29,921 nucleotides of DNA, from positions 1-29,921 of the IMG/VR virus record IMGVR_UViG_3300044798_000668, one strand, 5' to 3'. This DNA is from a virus. The notes under the pieces are model-generated. The model made no database searches, had not been told where the DNA came from, and saw nothing but the letters and a program-made list of their open reading frames with translations. The translations under genes and the position numbers were made by a program. Every line of letters starts with the position of its first letter. Position 1 is the first letter of the stretch. This document shows positions 21,326-29,558 of this stretch, piece by piece.

Positions 21326-24148
21326 ATGTCTAGCAGCTCGCTTGGAAGCGTAGTTATCGCCATCAAGGCGGTCGATGAGGCTTCCGGCGTTATGGGAAAG
21401 ATTCAGGCTAGCATGAGCCTTGTCGGTGGTCAACTTAGCCAACTAGGCGGCGGCTTCGCTCAAGTCGGCGGGGTGATTCAAGGCTTTGCAGCGGGTGGTG
21501 TGGCTGGTGCCGCCGTTGTCGCTGTTGGTGAAATTGCTAAAGGCCTTCAAGACTGTATCAGGGAAGCGACATCTTCTGAGGCTATCTTTGCAAGCCTCGG
21601 CGCCGCAGTAACCCGATCCGGTGTAGCATGGGACACTGTGAGCGCAGCTACGAAGAACGCTCTGCTTGCCATGCAGAAGACGACCACATACAGCGACGAG
21701 GAACTGGCGGCTGCGCTTGAGCGGCTGATGACTTTCGGCCTCTCATACGACGATGCGATGAAGGCGCTCGGCAAGACCCTTGACTTCGCATCAGCAAAAC
21801 ACATGGCCTTGGAATCAGCCGCTACACTTGTCGGCAAAGCGATGGATGGCAACACCACGATTCTGAAGCGGTACGGTGTCGATATTGCAACCTCGAAGGA
21901 TGCGGCTGCAGCTCTAACAGCCGCGCATGACGCGGCAGCCAAAGCAATCAAGGCAATGGGCGCAGGTGTTGATGCTTGGGTCACTTCAGTCACAGCAGCA
22001 ATCGGTGCGGACTCAGCCTTTGAATCGGGCCTAGCAGGCGCGAAGGACAAGGCGCAATATCTAATCGATCAATTCAAGCAAGGCAACATTGACCTGCCCC
22101 AATTCACGCAGGCGATGATCTCTCTCGGAGTTCCACTTGACGAAGCCAAAATGAAAGGCGGCACCGCAGCCGAAGTCCTAGCGAAACTGAATGAACAATT
22201 CGGAGGCGCAGCCCAAGCCGCAGCGAGCACCTACGCAGGAATCCAAGAACGCCTCAAGAACGCAACTAGCGAAGTGGGAGAGAAGATCGGCACTATCTTC
22301 CTTCCCGCTCTCGCCTCAATGACTGAGGCTATGATTCCTATCGTTGATTCATTTGGCAAGGGGATCGATGCTATCAGTTCTTGGCTGACCGAAGTTGGCA
22401 AGATGCCTGAAGTTCAAGGAATCGTCACGGCTGTTGGGGAAGCATTCGGTGGCTTCATGAAGTACCTGCAAGACCTCTGGGGTTTCATCGTTGAGCAATT
22501 CAGTCCAGTCCTCACAGAGTTGATGGGCGCCTTCAAGGAACTATGGGACGCGCTCTCACCGATAGGCGAAGCGATCAGCGAGATCATGGCTGCCTTCGGC
22601 GACGCGGGAGATGTTGACCTGCTCAAGATCGCGGTGCAGGCGATAGTGCTAGAGATCAAGGGACTCGTGGAAATCATCAAAATAGTTGTACCAGTCATCA
22701 AAACGTTCGCAGATGCTTTCAAGGCCGCAGCGGATTTCATCACGCCGATTCTGAAGCAGGTCGGAGATGGAATCAGAACATTCCTCGATGACCTCAAGAC
22801 TGCTTTCCAAGGCTTCTACAACTGGCTTGTCGGCGGCTCGCTTTGGGTTGATCTTTGGAACAAGATGCTTAGCATCGCCTCAAACGTGATCGGTCAACTC
22901 ATCGGGGCGCTCTCAAGTAGCCTATTCGGCCCGTTACAGTCAGCCTTCGAGGCGGGTATCAGTGCAGTCGCGGCATTATGGGATGCTGGTTGGCAGGGCG
23001 TTCAAGGAACCTTCGAGACAGTCATTGGCGCGATTCAAACATCAGTCAACACGAATTTCGACGCGATCAAGAACTATGTCCAAACTAGCACGGGCGAGTA
23101 TGCTCCGATCGCAACCGAAGCCTTGAACGGAATGGAGGCGGCGGTCAATGCAGGGCTGGATCTAATTCACGGCGACTGGAAAGGCGCTCTCGACGAACTC
23201 AATACGATGCTAACCAGTTTCGGGGCAGCCGCTCAAGATACAATCGGACTCATCTTCACGAATCTGGAGGGCGTCTTGACAAGCGGTATCGCTGGCATGA
23301 AGTCTCTCTGGGATGGCTTCGTGTCAGGCCTCTCAAGCGCGATCCAGAAGATCGGTCAAGCCTTCGGATGGGTTGCCAACGCAATCGCTGGCGGTTCCGC
23401 GCAGGCCAGCTCCACGACTTCAGATGCCATGTCAACGGTCACAGACGCTATCACTGGCGCTATTGAAGGCGCTCAAGCTGTGACGCAGGATGGCATGAAC
23501 GCCGTCACAGGAGCTTTCAGCTCGGCTTTCGACACGGTTAGCAACGCCGCTTCCGGCTTCTGGAACTGGCTTGTCGGTGGTTCCATCTGGCCTGAAGGCA
23601 TGGACCAAATCGCGCAGTCAACATTGGCAGGAATGGACGTCGTCGTATCCGTTCTATCTGAAAGGCTCACTACGATGATGGTTCTGATCGAAGAAGGCCT
23701 GACCTCCGTCGCAAATTCTTGGTATGACACTTTCACCTACCTAGTCTCAGTCACGGATGGAGCGATGAGCGCTGTCGTCGGACGAATGCAGTGGGCCGTC
23801 AACGAGATCAAGAGGCTCGCCAAAGAACTTCAAGACGCGATGGTTACTCACTCAATCTGGCCTGATATGCTCTCGGAGATGCAGAGCCAAACCTATGCGG
23901 CGCTCGGCAACATCGTAGGCGCCTTCAATGGCATGACGCTCGCCATTCCTGCGACTCTCCCATACACGGCCGCTACCAGTTCAACTCCGACAGCAGCGCC
24001 TCCAACAAGATCATCTGAGCAATCGTTCGCCGCGCAGCAAAGCATCACGATTCCGATCACGGTCACGCTTGACGGTGAAGTCATCCGCCGCCAGGTGGAG
24101 CAGCGAATCGTTAGGACAGTTCTGAATCGTGGAAAGAAGGTCGCATAA
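21326..24148 (+). CDS. Tape measure protein
   Basis: A 940-residue protein, starting at ATG 21326 behind AGGTGA rather than at a GTG nine bases earlier. It is long, helical and Ala/Gly-rich, and the largest gene in the window, directly after the chaperone frameshift gene, as a tape measure must be. The N-terminus has a Gly-rich hydrophobic stretch near residues 30-70. The motif F-x-x-WLVGGS-x-W occurs near residues 500 and 750 and a related HSIWPDM near 845. Its length implies a tail of roughly 140 nm at 1.5 angstroms per helical residue. Confidence 0.92.
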   Translation: MSSSSLGSVVIAIKAVDEASGVMGKIQASMSLVGGQLSQLGGGFAQVGGVIQGFAAGGVAGAAVVAVGEIAKGLQDCIREATSSEAIFASLGAAVTRSGVAWDTVSAATKNALLAMQKTTTYSDEELAAALERLMTFGLSYDDAMKALGKTLDFASAKHMALESAATLVGKAMDGNTTILKRYGVDIATSKDAAAALTAAHDAAAKAIKAMGAGVDAWVTSVTAAIGADSAFESGLAGAKDKAQYLIDQFKQGNIDLPQFTQAMISLGVPLDEAKMKGGTAAEVLAKLNEQFGGAAQAAASTYAGIQERLKNATSEVGEKIGTIFLPALASMTEAMIPIVDSFGKGIDAISSWLTEVGKMPEVQGIVTAVGEAFGGFMKYLQDLWGFIVEQFSPVLTELMGAFKELWDALSPIGEAISEIMAAFGDAGDVDLLKIAVQAIVLEIKGLVEIIKIVVPVIKTFADAFKAAADFITPILKQVGDGIRTFLDDLKTAFQGFYNWLVGGSLWVDLWNKMLSIASNVIGQLIGALSSSLFGPLQSAFEAGISAVAALWDAGWQGVQGTFETVIGAIQTSVNTNFDAIKNYVQTSTGEYAPIATEALNGMEAAVNAGLDLIHGDWKGALDELNTMLTSFGAAAQDTIGLIFTNLEGVLTSGIAGMKSLWDGFVSGLSSAIQKIGQAFGWVANAIAGGSAQASSTTSDAMSTVTDAITGAIEGAQAVTQDGMNAVTGAFSSAFDTVSNAASGFWNWLVGGSIWPEGMDQIAQSTLAGMDVVVSVLSERLTTMMVLIEEGLTSVANSWYDTFTYLVSVTDGAMSAVVGRMQWAVNEIKRLAKELQDAMVTHSIWPDMLSEMQSQTYAALGNIVGAFNGMTLAIPATLPYTAATSSTPTAAPPTRSSEQSFAAQQSITIPITVTLDGEVIRRQVEQRIVRTVLNRGKKVA

Positions 24149-26380
24149 ATGCCAGTCAGTAAAACAATCAACGGGTTAGTCGCTGAGATCACATGTGATG
24201 TCGCGCCTGGATATGCGACGAACTTGGCCTCGTCTATAATTGCTGACACGACTACGAAAAAAGAGGGGTTAGCCAGCACCAAGCAGTACGGTGTAACGAC
24301 TGTGCCTGCTGCTTGGGGCGTTGCCTATGCGGCATGGGCTAACGTTCCAATGGCAAACGGGGACCTAATTCGTTTCTGGCATAAATCGACTGACGCGAAA
24401 CATAATTGGGGTATCATGGCTTTCGCAGGTTTCCCCTATAACCCTCCCGTAGATGGCCGGCCAGACGTCAACTGCGCTGTAACGGACGGCGCATTCAATC
24501 GTTGGTCGGGGGGTCCGACGCCGCATGATTTTCGGCGGTACACTCGGTATGGGTCTTTCACTGAGCCACAGTTTCACGGTGAATATTGGGATGGCCTCAT
24601 AACTGGCAGACTGAACGGGATTGAAGATTGGACCGTCCGCGAGTACACTGTGGACTGGTGTACGGCTTATGATTATGTCCAAGCATTATACTACCTAATC
24701 GAATCAGGACAAGACGTGACTCCTGGCAATGAGCCGGGCACAGTACCTTTCCAACAGAACTGGGCCGACTGGATTGACCATATCGTCGTCTGCACTGGCC
24801 ACGATCTCACATTCACGGGTCTCTTGCCTGGCCAGAAGGTCGAGATGTATCGCTCGCCTAGCACGAAAATCTATGAGCAGACATGCGGTGGTGGAGCGGC
24901 ATCTGTCATCTTCGACCTATCTGCAGACGATTTCCCCATGAACGGGTACTTCAAAGTCTATGCGACTGACGGCGTTACGCTGATTGAAGTCACTCCCGTC
25001 GTCCGATTCAGCGGCGGCGACACCTGGTACTGGGTCAGCCCATACGGCACGATGAAGGCTGAGACATCAGCATTCGTCATCATTCGCCAGTCAGGCTCAG
25101 GAACGCCAAAGTCCGCAACGATCACCGCGACGCTCCTGAAACCAGATACGACACCAGGGGTAGGGAAGACGCTCTATTTCACAACAAGTAAAGGCTCAGT
25201 CATCCCGACATCGGCCGTCACCAATTCAAACGGTCAATGCCAGACGGTCTTGACCAGCAACGATCACGGCCTAGCAGTCGTCAAGATCAACTGGCCAGGC
25301 GATACTGATGTCCCTGCTTGCATGACATGGGCCGTTCACCATGTCCTCTACACGGCCGAGGTGGCCGACGCGACGAAGAAGTATCAGCTCTTCATTGAAG
25401 GCGTCGAACTCGATTATGATACTGGTTACTATTCGCTTTCAACGGAGACTGAGCCTCAAGAATTCGAGGCCACAATACCCGCATGGAACGCCCTAATCCT
25501 ACCCATGTCGCTTGTCTCAATCTACCGCTGGGGCATCAAAGAATACTCTGGCATCCTCACTGGAATCGAGCGGGACATGGGAACTGATCTGCCCGTGATT
25601 CTTTCAGGCATGGATTCAAAGATGTTGCTTGCTGATAGAGTGATCACGCTCAAAGACTACCTCGATTGGCCTCTAGCAGACCTGCTGGATGATATTCTCG
25701 ACACATATCCTTGCGGTATAACCCTTGGAACGGTCGGTGAATATCCAAGCAACATCAACGTCACTTTCTCAGATGAGAATATTGTCTCATCAGTAAGCCG
25801 CCTGACTGGCGACATTCTAGGATGGCTCTATCGCGTCGCCATTGGTAACGAGCTTGAGGTCATGTCATCGTTCGGTGCAGCGAAGCCCAACATTGTTTTC
25901 GAGCAGGGCGTCTCAATGTTCAACGCGAAGTATCGTCTGAACTACACTGAAATGTCAAACAGTGTTCGCGCTAGAGGTAAAGAAACACTCGTCAGCACGA
26001 TCTTCGATCCCGCCTCGATTGAGGAATTGGGAATCAAAGAGAATGTGGCCTTCCAGAAATCTATCGACGTGCAAGGGACGCTAGATTTGTTCGCGCAGAC
26101 GGAGCTTGCCAAACAAATCGGTGCGGCGGTCGAGATTTCCTGCGATGTTATCGACTCCGCGTATGAAGCGGGAAGCTGGGGCATTGACGACTGGGTTGTG
26201 TTGACCGCTGCCGAAGCCTCTCTCTCAGACCTTTACAAGGTGGTTAAGATCAATCGGGACATGAGAGACCCGAACACCGCAACAATCCAGTGTTCAAACC
26301 GATTCTCGGTTGAGCTGAGCGACGTGATTGATAAGTTCAGGCGCGAGCTGAAGGACTTGAGCGCCAAATCCACGATTTGA
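24149..26380 (+). CDS. Tail hub protein with lectin-like and Ig-like parts
   Basis: A 743-residue protein starting at the base after the tape-measure stop. Residues 1-230 resemble a jelly-roll, carbohydrate-binding module (Trp- and Asp-rich, for example IEDWTVREYTVDWCTAYDYV). Residues 320-395 look like an Ig/Big-type domain (TTSKGSVIPTSAVTNSNGQC). Residues 405-743 have the pattern of a siphovirus hub (YSGILTGIERDMG, then SGMDSKMLLADRVITLKDYL). The protein would close the tail tip and may make the first contact with the host surface. Fusion of a hub to an N-terminal lectin-like domain is notable. Confidence 0.65.
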   Translation: MPVSKTINGLVAEITCDVAPGYATNLASSIIADTTTKKEGLASTKQYGVTTVPAAWGVAYAAWANVPMANGDLIRFWHKSTDAKHNWGIMAFAGFPYNPPVDGRPDVNCAVTDGAFNRWSGGPTPHDFRRYTRYGSFTEPQFHGEYWDGLITGRLNGIEDWTVREYTVDWCTAYDYVQALYYLIESGQDVTPGNEPGTVPFQQNWADWIDHIVVCTGHDLTFTGLLPGQKVEMYRSPSTKIYEQTCGGGAASVIFDLSADDFPMNGYFKVYATDGVTLIEVTPVVRFSGGDTWYWVSPYGTMKAETSAFVIIRQSGSGTPKSATITATLLKPDTTPGVGKTLYFTTSKGSVIPTSAVTNSNGQCQTVLTSNDHGLAVVKINWPGDTDVPACMTWAVHHVLYTAEVADATKKYQLFIEGVELDYDTGYYSLSTETEPQEFEATIPAWNALILPMSLVSIYRWGIKEYSGILTGIERDMGTDLPVILSGMDSKMLLADRVITLKDYLDWPLADLLDDILDTYPCGITLGTVGEYPSNINVTFSDENIVSSVSRLTGDILGWLYRVAIGNELEVMSSFGAAKPNIVFEQGVSMFNAKYRLNYTEMSNSVRARGKETLVSTIFDPASIEELGIKENVAFQKSIDVQGTLDLFAQTELAKQIGAAVEISCDVIDSAYEAGSWGIDDWVVLTAAEASLSDLYKVVKINRDMRDPNTATIQCSNRFSVELSDVIDKFRRELKDLSAKSTI

Positions 26381-26401
26381 CAGTCATTCGACGTGAATGA
26401 T

Positions 26402-26423
26402 CTCGCCTCCTCAAAGCGGCGAG
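26402..26423 (+). terminator. Hairpin after the hub gene
   Basis: CTCGCC (26402-26407) pairs with GGCGAG (26418-26423) around a ten-base loop, 22 bases past the hub stop. No U-run follows. It may protect the mRNA end or slow transcription. Confidence 0.35.
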
Positions 26424-26462
26424 TAACAAGTAGAGAGGAATTTCTGGAGTGAAACATCGAAA

Positions 26463-26681
26463 ATGAGCAGAAAGACTAACCATTCTAATGTACGGTCGGC
26501 AAGCCGCGAATTATTCGCTGTGATGAACGACTGGTGGAAGATCCGCGAGACGTCATCGGGACTCTACGAGTTGTCAGCAAGAGACGGCTCTAGCAAACTT
26601 GCCCCGATAGACGGTAAGTCGCTGACTGGTCTTCTCGCGGTGATCAGTGAACTTGACCGACACTTGCACGTGGGGAGGTGA
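26463..26681 (+). CDS. Small hypothetical tail-region protein
   Basis: A 72-residue protein with an ATG that is not preceded by a strong ribosome site. The centre (MNDWWKIRETSSGLYELSAR, then DGSSKLAPIDG) looks like a small beta domain followed by a helix (SLTGLLAVISELDRHLHV). Its stop overlaps the open frame of the next gene. A structural or chaperone role is likely from position only. Confidence 0.5.
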   Translation: MSRKTNHSNVRSASRELFAVMNDWWKIRETSSGLYELSARDGSSKLAPIDGKSLTGLLAVISELDRHLHVGR

Positions 26682-26689
26682 AACAAGAC

Positions 26690-27256
26690 ATGGATACACA
26701 AGAATTAGGACCAGGCATGGATTTGGCAGGTGCTCTGGCTCTCGTCCACGCCGCAGATCACCCGATCATGATCAGGCGACACTGGAAGATTGAGAAATAC
26801 CTCGGCGACTTCAAGGAAGCCAAAGACATCCCCAAAGACCTGAAGCCCTACGCTACCGTAGACTTCGAAGGTAATGTACTCTTGAACGAGGGAATTAATG
26901 AGCTTTGGACGCTTGTCGCTGGAACGGGTGCGACGAAGTTCGACAGCGGTAACGCGTACATAGGCATCGGCGACTCTAGCGCGACCCCGACAGATCCTAC
27001 CCTGACGGGACTACAGGCCGCAACGAACAAACTCTACAAGGCGATGGATAGTTCATACCCTACGTATGGATCTTCACAGAAGGCTACATGGCGCAGCACG
27101 TTCGGAGTAGATGACGCGAACTGGGCCTGGAATGAGATCACAGTCGCGAACGGCGGCTCGAATGCAGCGAAGAACCTGAACCGCAAAGTACAGGCAATGG
27201 GCACGAAGGCCAGTGGAACAACATGGGTTTGCACATTGGAGATCACGGTCACGTAG
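26690..27256 (+). CDS. Minor tail or fibre-associated protein
   Basis: A protein of 188 residues from ATG 26690, twelve bases after GGGGAGG; a GTG four codons earlier overlaps the ribosome site and is less likely. It has the pattern of a widespread phage structural protein: LLNEGINELWTLVAGTGATK, then AYIGIGDSSATPT, LQAATNKLYKAMDSSYPT and a final block ending TWVCTLEITVT. Such proteins are found among tail-tip and fibre genes, but a precise role is not known. Confidence 0.65.
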   Translation: MDTQELGPGMDLAGALALVHAADHPIMIRRHWKIEKYLGDFKEAKDIPKDLKPYATVDFEGNVLLNEGINELWTLVAGTGATKFDSGNAYIGIGDSSATPTDPTLTGLQAATNKLYKAMDSSYPTYGSSQKATWRSTFGVDDANWAWNEITVANGGSNAAKNLNRKVQAMGTKASGTTWVCTLEITVT

Positions 27257-27273
27257 AGCGATTGAACTTCTCT

Positions 27274-27296
27274 GCTGAGTTTTCTTCAATCTCAGC
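27274..27296 (+). terminator. Hairpin before the fibre gene
   Basis: GCTGAG (27274-27279) pairs with CTCAGC (27291-27296) around TTTTCTTCAAT. It lies 18 bases past the previous stop. ACATTAATGT just after it (27301-27310) is a 10-bp palindrome and could be part of a promoter. Both are weak calls. Confidence 0.35.
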
Positions 27297-27334
27297 CTTA
27301 ACATTAATGTGAACTCTGAAGGAGACGAAGCGAG

Positions 27335-28345
27335 TTGAATCATGGTTTAAACTTCTTCACGAACGCAGTGGATAAGACCCCGGCTGCGGGGTCATGGCAG
27401 ACCGTTGACGTCAGCGCCAATGGAGTGCCAGTCGGTGCAAGTGGTGTGATCCTAGATATCCACAATACCCACGGTTCAACCGTATACAAGGCCGACGTCC
27501 GAAAGAAAGGCAGCTCAGACGATGACTATGCGAACGGGAAGATCGCCGCCACGAATGTCGGCTCTTCCCATGGATATGCGATGGTAGGCATTGATGGGAA
27601 CCGCCAATTCGAAGCCTACATCGAAAATGCGACATACATCAAGATTTGGCTTGTCGGATACACTGGGGATGGTGTGGTCTACTTCCTCAACAAGAAGGGC
27701 TACCAGATGGGTACGACAATCACGTGGGTTGACATCAACCCGAGCGCCGACGTGCCTGCTGGCGCAACAGGAGTCATCATGAAGATAATCAACACTGCAA
27801 CAGCGTCCTACAAGGGCTCAGTACGAAAGAATGGAAGCAGTGATGACGATAATGCTACTTCGAATATCTTAGCCAATGCTTCGATTTGGGCCATGTGCGG
27901 GGTTGATGCAGACCGGCTACTTGAAGGCTACATCGGCAACACACTTGTAGATCACTATCTTGTCGGATACTTCTCGTCAACTTCAAAAGTTATCTTCAAA
28001 ACAAATTGGGTTGATAAGACCCTAGCGGGAACTGGATGGCAAGATTTAGATCTGACCGCAGACACATCCGCGATTGCTGACGGAGCCATATTCCGTTTGC
28101 GCCAAGGAGCAGGCGCCGCGCGGGACGAGATACGAAAGAAGGGCAGTGGAGATGATCGAAATGCCTCCGCGGTGATAGCCAGCACTTGTCACGTTTGGGC
28201 TCTCACCGGTCTGGACGCTGACCAGGTATGCCAAACATACTGTAGCGACATGACCTTCGCGAAGTTCTATTTGATGGCCTACCATGACCCTGTCGTCGTT
28301 CCAACCGTGACAACTCAGGCGGCAAGCGGCCTCGGACTAGACTAG
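27335..28345 (+). CDS. Repeat-built tail fibre protein with split fibronectin end
   Basis: A 336-residue protein with a TTG start nine bases after GGAG. It is made of three related units of about 105 residues, each with R-K-K/N-G-S-S/G-D-D (residues 56-63, 164-171, 267-274) and then a GxDxxR..EGYI..YLVGY-like strand block. The last 15 residues (VPTVTTQAASGLGLD) are the first strand of a fibronectin type III domain whose remainder begins in the next ORF, in the same frame. The stop codon is TAG (28343-28345). The units are likely beta-sandwich modules exposed on the tail fibre. Confidence 0.65.
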   Translation: MNHGLNFFTNAVDKTPAAGSWQTVDVSANGVPVGASGVILDIHNTHGSTVYKADVRKKGSSDDDYANGKIAATNVGSSHGYAMVGIDGNRQFEAYIENATYIKIWLVGYTGDGVVYFLNKKGYQMGTTITWVDINPSADVPAGATGVIMKIINTATASYKGSVRKNGSSDDDNATSNILANASIWAMCGVDADRLLEGYIGNTLVDHYLVGYFSSTSKVIFKTNWVDKTLAGTGWQDLDLTADTSAIADGAIFRLRQGAGAARDEIRKKGSGDDRNASAVIASTCHVWALTGLDADQVCQTYCSDMTFAKFYLMAYHDPVVVPTVTTQAASGLGLD

Positions 28346-28363
28346 GAATGAGGCCACCGAATC

Positions 28364-29557
28364 TTGACGGCTAAGGCGACATGCAACGGCAACATCACTG
28401 CAATAGGTGGAGAGAACTGTACAAGTCGCGGGTTCGAATGGGGTCTAGTTCAAGGCGGTCCTTACGGGAATAGTTGGACAGAAAACGGTGACTTCGGTAC
28501 AGGCACGTTCAGTCACGAGTTCACAGGGCTCGTTGAGAACACGGTTCATTACTATCGCGCGAAAGCCTACAATTCCGCTGGATGGGGCTATGGTGGCGAG
28601 CAGTCGTTCACGACATGGAAAGCAGTTAACGCACCAGATACGGGCAGCGGCACCGAAGCCCCAGGCATCAGCGCCCAAATTGCCTACACCGAGACGGGTG
28701 CGGGTGTGGAGAGCACCCCGACGCCTCAAGGCCAGATCAGCCTGACAGACTTAGGGGCGGCTACAGAGAGCGCCCTTCTCGAAGGATCACAAACTCTTTC
28801 AGATATAGGAACAGGAATAGAAGTACCGATAATCGATTCCACTGCAACAGTGACGATCAGTGACTCAGGGGCAGGAGTAGAGAGCCTTGTAACCGTCACC
28901 GCATCCTTCACAATCTCTGATGTCGGTGCGGATGTTGACGCTATAACGATAGAGCTTCCGATCATAGATGCAGGAAGCGGGGCTGATGTTTGGGGCCTAG
29001 CCACGTCGTTCACTGCGACAGACTCAGCATCCGGCATTGAGACTTGGGGTGAAACCGCATCTTTTACCATCTCAGACTTTGCAAGTGGAACTGATGTTCG
29101 ATCGGTCACGGCCACTTTCAGTATTTTCGACGTAGGCTCGGGCATAGATAGCCTCAATATCCTGCTTCCGCCGTTGACGATCACCGACACAGGGTTCGGG
29201 GTTGACATCACATATCGAGTGCAGGGCCAATTACTCATCGACGATGCCCCCCTACCCCATATTGATTCACTCGACATCGCTGAGCCCTCAATCATGCTAA
29301 GCAAGCCAAGAACAACAGGTGTGCCGGAACGCCTATGGCGAGGAAAAAGAGGCCGCGAAGTTGCCATCAAGGGCCGCACCGATACGGTTGCCGAAATCGA
29401 AGCGATCAAAGCCCTCAACGATGGAGAACCGCATCTACTGATTCTGCCGACAGGAGATTCATTCTATGTCTTGGTCCTAGAAGCCAAGCCTGATAACACG
29501 GTGGAATCACCAAGTCAGATCGCCTACGCAATCACCGCGAAGGAGGTCACGACCTAG
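28364..29557 (+). CDS. Fibre protein with fibronectin-like head and 18-residue repeats
   Basis: A 397-residue protein with a TTG start nine bases after GAGG. Residues 5-84 are a fibronectin-like domain (ATCNGNITAIGGENCTSRGF, then YYRAKAYNSAGWGYGGEQSF) lacking its first strand, which lies at the end of the upstream ORF. Residues 92-285 hold about eleven repeats near 18 residues long with the core D-x-G-x-G-x-D/E. Residues 335-393 are a compact alpha-beta domain (TVAEIEAIKALNDG, then LLILPTGDSFYVLVLEA) similar in pattern to the next gene. It probably forms the shaft of a fibre. Confidence 0.65.
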   Translation: MTAKATCNGNITAIGGENCTSRGFEWGLVQGGPYGNSWTENGDFGTGTFSHEFTGLVENTVHYYRAKAYNSAGWGYGGEQSFTTWKAVNAPDTGSGTEAPGISAQIAYTETGAGVESTPTPQGQISLTDLGAATESALLEGSQTLSDIGTGIEVPIIDSTATVTISDSGAGVESLVTVTASFTISDVGADVDAITIELPIIDAGSGADVWGLATSFTATDSASGIETWGETASFTISDFASGTDVRSVTATFSIFDVGSGIDSLNILLPPLTITDTGFGVDITYRVQGQLLIDDAPLPHIDSLDIAEPSIMLSKPRTTGVPERLWRGKRGREVAIKGRTDTVAEIEAIKALNDGEPHLLILPTGDSFYVLVLEAKPDNTVESPSQIAYAITAKEVTT

Positions 29558-29558
29558 C

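Noticed and set aside
21547-22050. 167-residue reverse ORF inside the tape measure
   Set aside because: Ala/Ser-rich shadow of an Ala-rich forward gene.
28726-29418. 230-residue reverse ORF opposite the fibre repeats
   Set aside because: Its repeats are the complement of the forward 18-residue repeats; the forward frame has the domains.
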